Below, in pieces: positions 4,891-5,252 of a stretch of DNA of 5,252 nt. The first letter of the stretch is position 1. Each line of letters starts with the position of its first letter. The stretch lies in NCBI GenBank assembly GCA_040511595.1, contig JBEVGU010000228.1, positions 1 to 5,252 on the forward strand. The letters are read 5' to 3'. The notes below the pieces were generated by a model. It had not been told where the DNA came from. It was given only the letters and a program-made list of their open reading frames with translations, and ran no database searches. This stretch comes from JAOUEA01 sp040511595. GTDB lineage: Bacteria; Actinomycetota; UBA4738; HRBIN12. Made by a program: the position numbers and the translations under genes.

Positions 4891-5252
4891 GCCCCTCGAC
4901 GTGCGGATCTCGAACGTTTCCACGAGGATCGTCGACGACGGCGACCGTGACTGGGTCTTCGTGCGCGTGGAAACCGACGAGCCGGGCCTCACCGGATGGG
5001 GCGAAGCGTCCCTCGGCTGGCACACGCGGGCCGTCGTCGGTGCGGTGGGCGACCTCGCGCCGCTGATCGTGGGCCAGGACCCGCGCCCGGTCGAGCGACT
5101 CTGGCAGGCGATGATCCGAGCCCCGTTCTTCAGGGGTGGCATCGCGGTGACGAGCGCGGTGTCGGGGATCGACCAGGCGCTCTGGGATATAAAGGCGAAG
5201 GCGCTCGGGGTTCCGCTGTTCGAGCTGCTGGGCGGGCCGGTCCGCGATCGTG
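4889..5252 (+). CDS. Enolase-superfamily enzyme (mandelate racemase/muconate lactonizing, sugar-acid dehydratase-like), 3'-partial
   Basis: The frame from the ATG at 4889 stays open to the window end, giving 121 residues of a protein normally about 370-400 long. This is the N-terminal capping domain of the superfamily: MPLDVRISNVSTRIVDDGDRDW, VRVETDEPGLTGWGEAS (25-41), then LIVGQDPRPVERLW (59-72), the loop FFRGGIAVTSAVSGIDQALWDIKAKALGVPLFELLGG (80-116) and GPVRDR. The FFRGG...SAVSGIDQALWDIK stretch resembles galactonate-dehydratase-like members most, which remove water from sugar acids to give 2-keto-3-deoxy acids using Mg2+. The Mg2+ ligands and catalytic Lys/His lie beyond the window, so the subgroup cannot be fixed. 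No strong Shine-Dalgarno site is seen (GAGAA at 4877 at best), so the start could be leaderless or the GTG at 4901. It is divergent from the dehydrogenase fragment, and a LacI-like operator overlaps its start. Confidence 0.88.
   Translation, partial: MPLDVRISNVSTRIVDDGDRDWVFVRVETDEPGLTGWGEASLGWHTRAVVGAVGDLAPLIVGQDPRPVERLWQAMIRAPFFRGGIAVTSAVSGIDQALWDIKAKALGVPLFELLGGPVRDR

Noticed and set aside
4823..5023. Longer dehydrogenase reading frame on the minus strand starting near 5023
   Set aside because: The extra N-terminal residues are antisense to the enolase-superfamily gene and show no homology; Rossmann homology begins at the GTG at 4822.

Overview
This is a GC-rich bacterial window. By eye it is about two-thirds G+C, with coding third positions almost all G or C. 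Genes are tightly packed, with 4-base start/stop overlaps and GTG starts. Protein style and codon use suggest a free-living, high-GC carbohydrate degrader, such as an actinobacterial or Chloroflexota-like soil or water lineage. That placement is inference: no rRNA, tRNA or other marker gene is present.

Plus strand, 2-3739, a probable four-gene operon. First is the C-terminal part of a glycoside hydrolase family 2-type enzyme, cut by the window start. An aldo/keto reductase with an intact catalytic tetrad follows 13 bases later. Next is a 100-residue single-span membrane protein of unknown function, whose GTG start overlaps the reductase stop. Last is an alpha/beta-hydrolase with a visible Ser-Asp-His triad. 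The operon ends 10 bases from a convergent gene, with a hairpin at the junction.

Minus strand, 4822-3750. A protein of the group usually labelled 'U32 family peptidase' is preceded by the first ~32 codons of a beta-hydroxyacid dehydrogenase (3-hydroxyisobutyrate dehydrogenase family). That dehydrogenase breaks off right after its Rossmann fingerprint and Trp-Asn-Arg motif. Its stop codon overlaps the start of the U32-like gene, and the break coincides with a perfect 12-base palindrome.

Plus strand, 4889 to the window end. The N-terminal third of an enolase-superfamily (mandelate racemase / sugar-acid dehydratase-like) enzyme runs off the end. A 16-base near-perfect palindrome with an AACGTT core, of the kind bound by LacI-family repressors, overlaps its start codon.

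Together the genes look like a sugar or sugar-acid catabolic locus: glycosidase, NADPH-dependent oxidoreductases, a possible lactone/ester hydrolase and a sugar-acid dehydratase, perhaps under a LacI-type repressor. The substrate cannot be read from the sequence. The points most worth a second look are the truncated dehydrogenase with its coupled partner, the LacI-like operator, and an Asn-to-Lys change beside the predicted acid/base Glu of the GH2 enzyme. I see no CRISPR array, insertion sequence or RNA gene.
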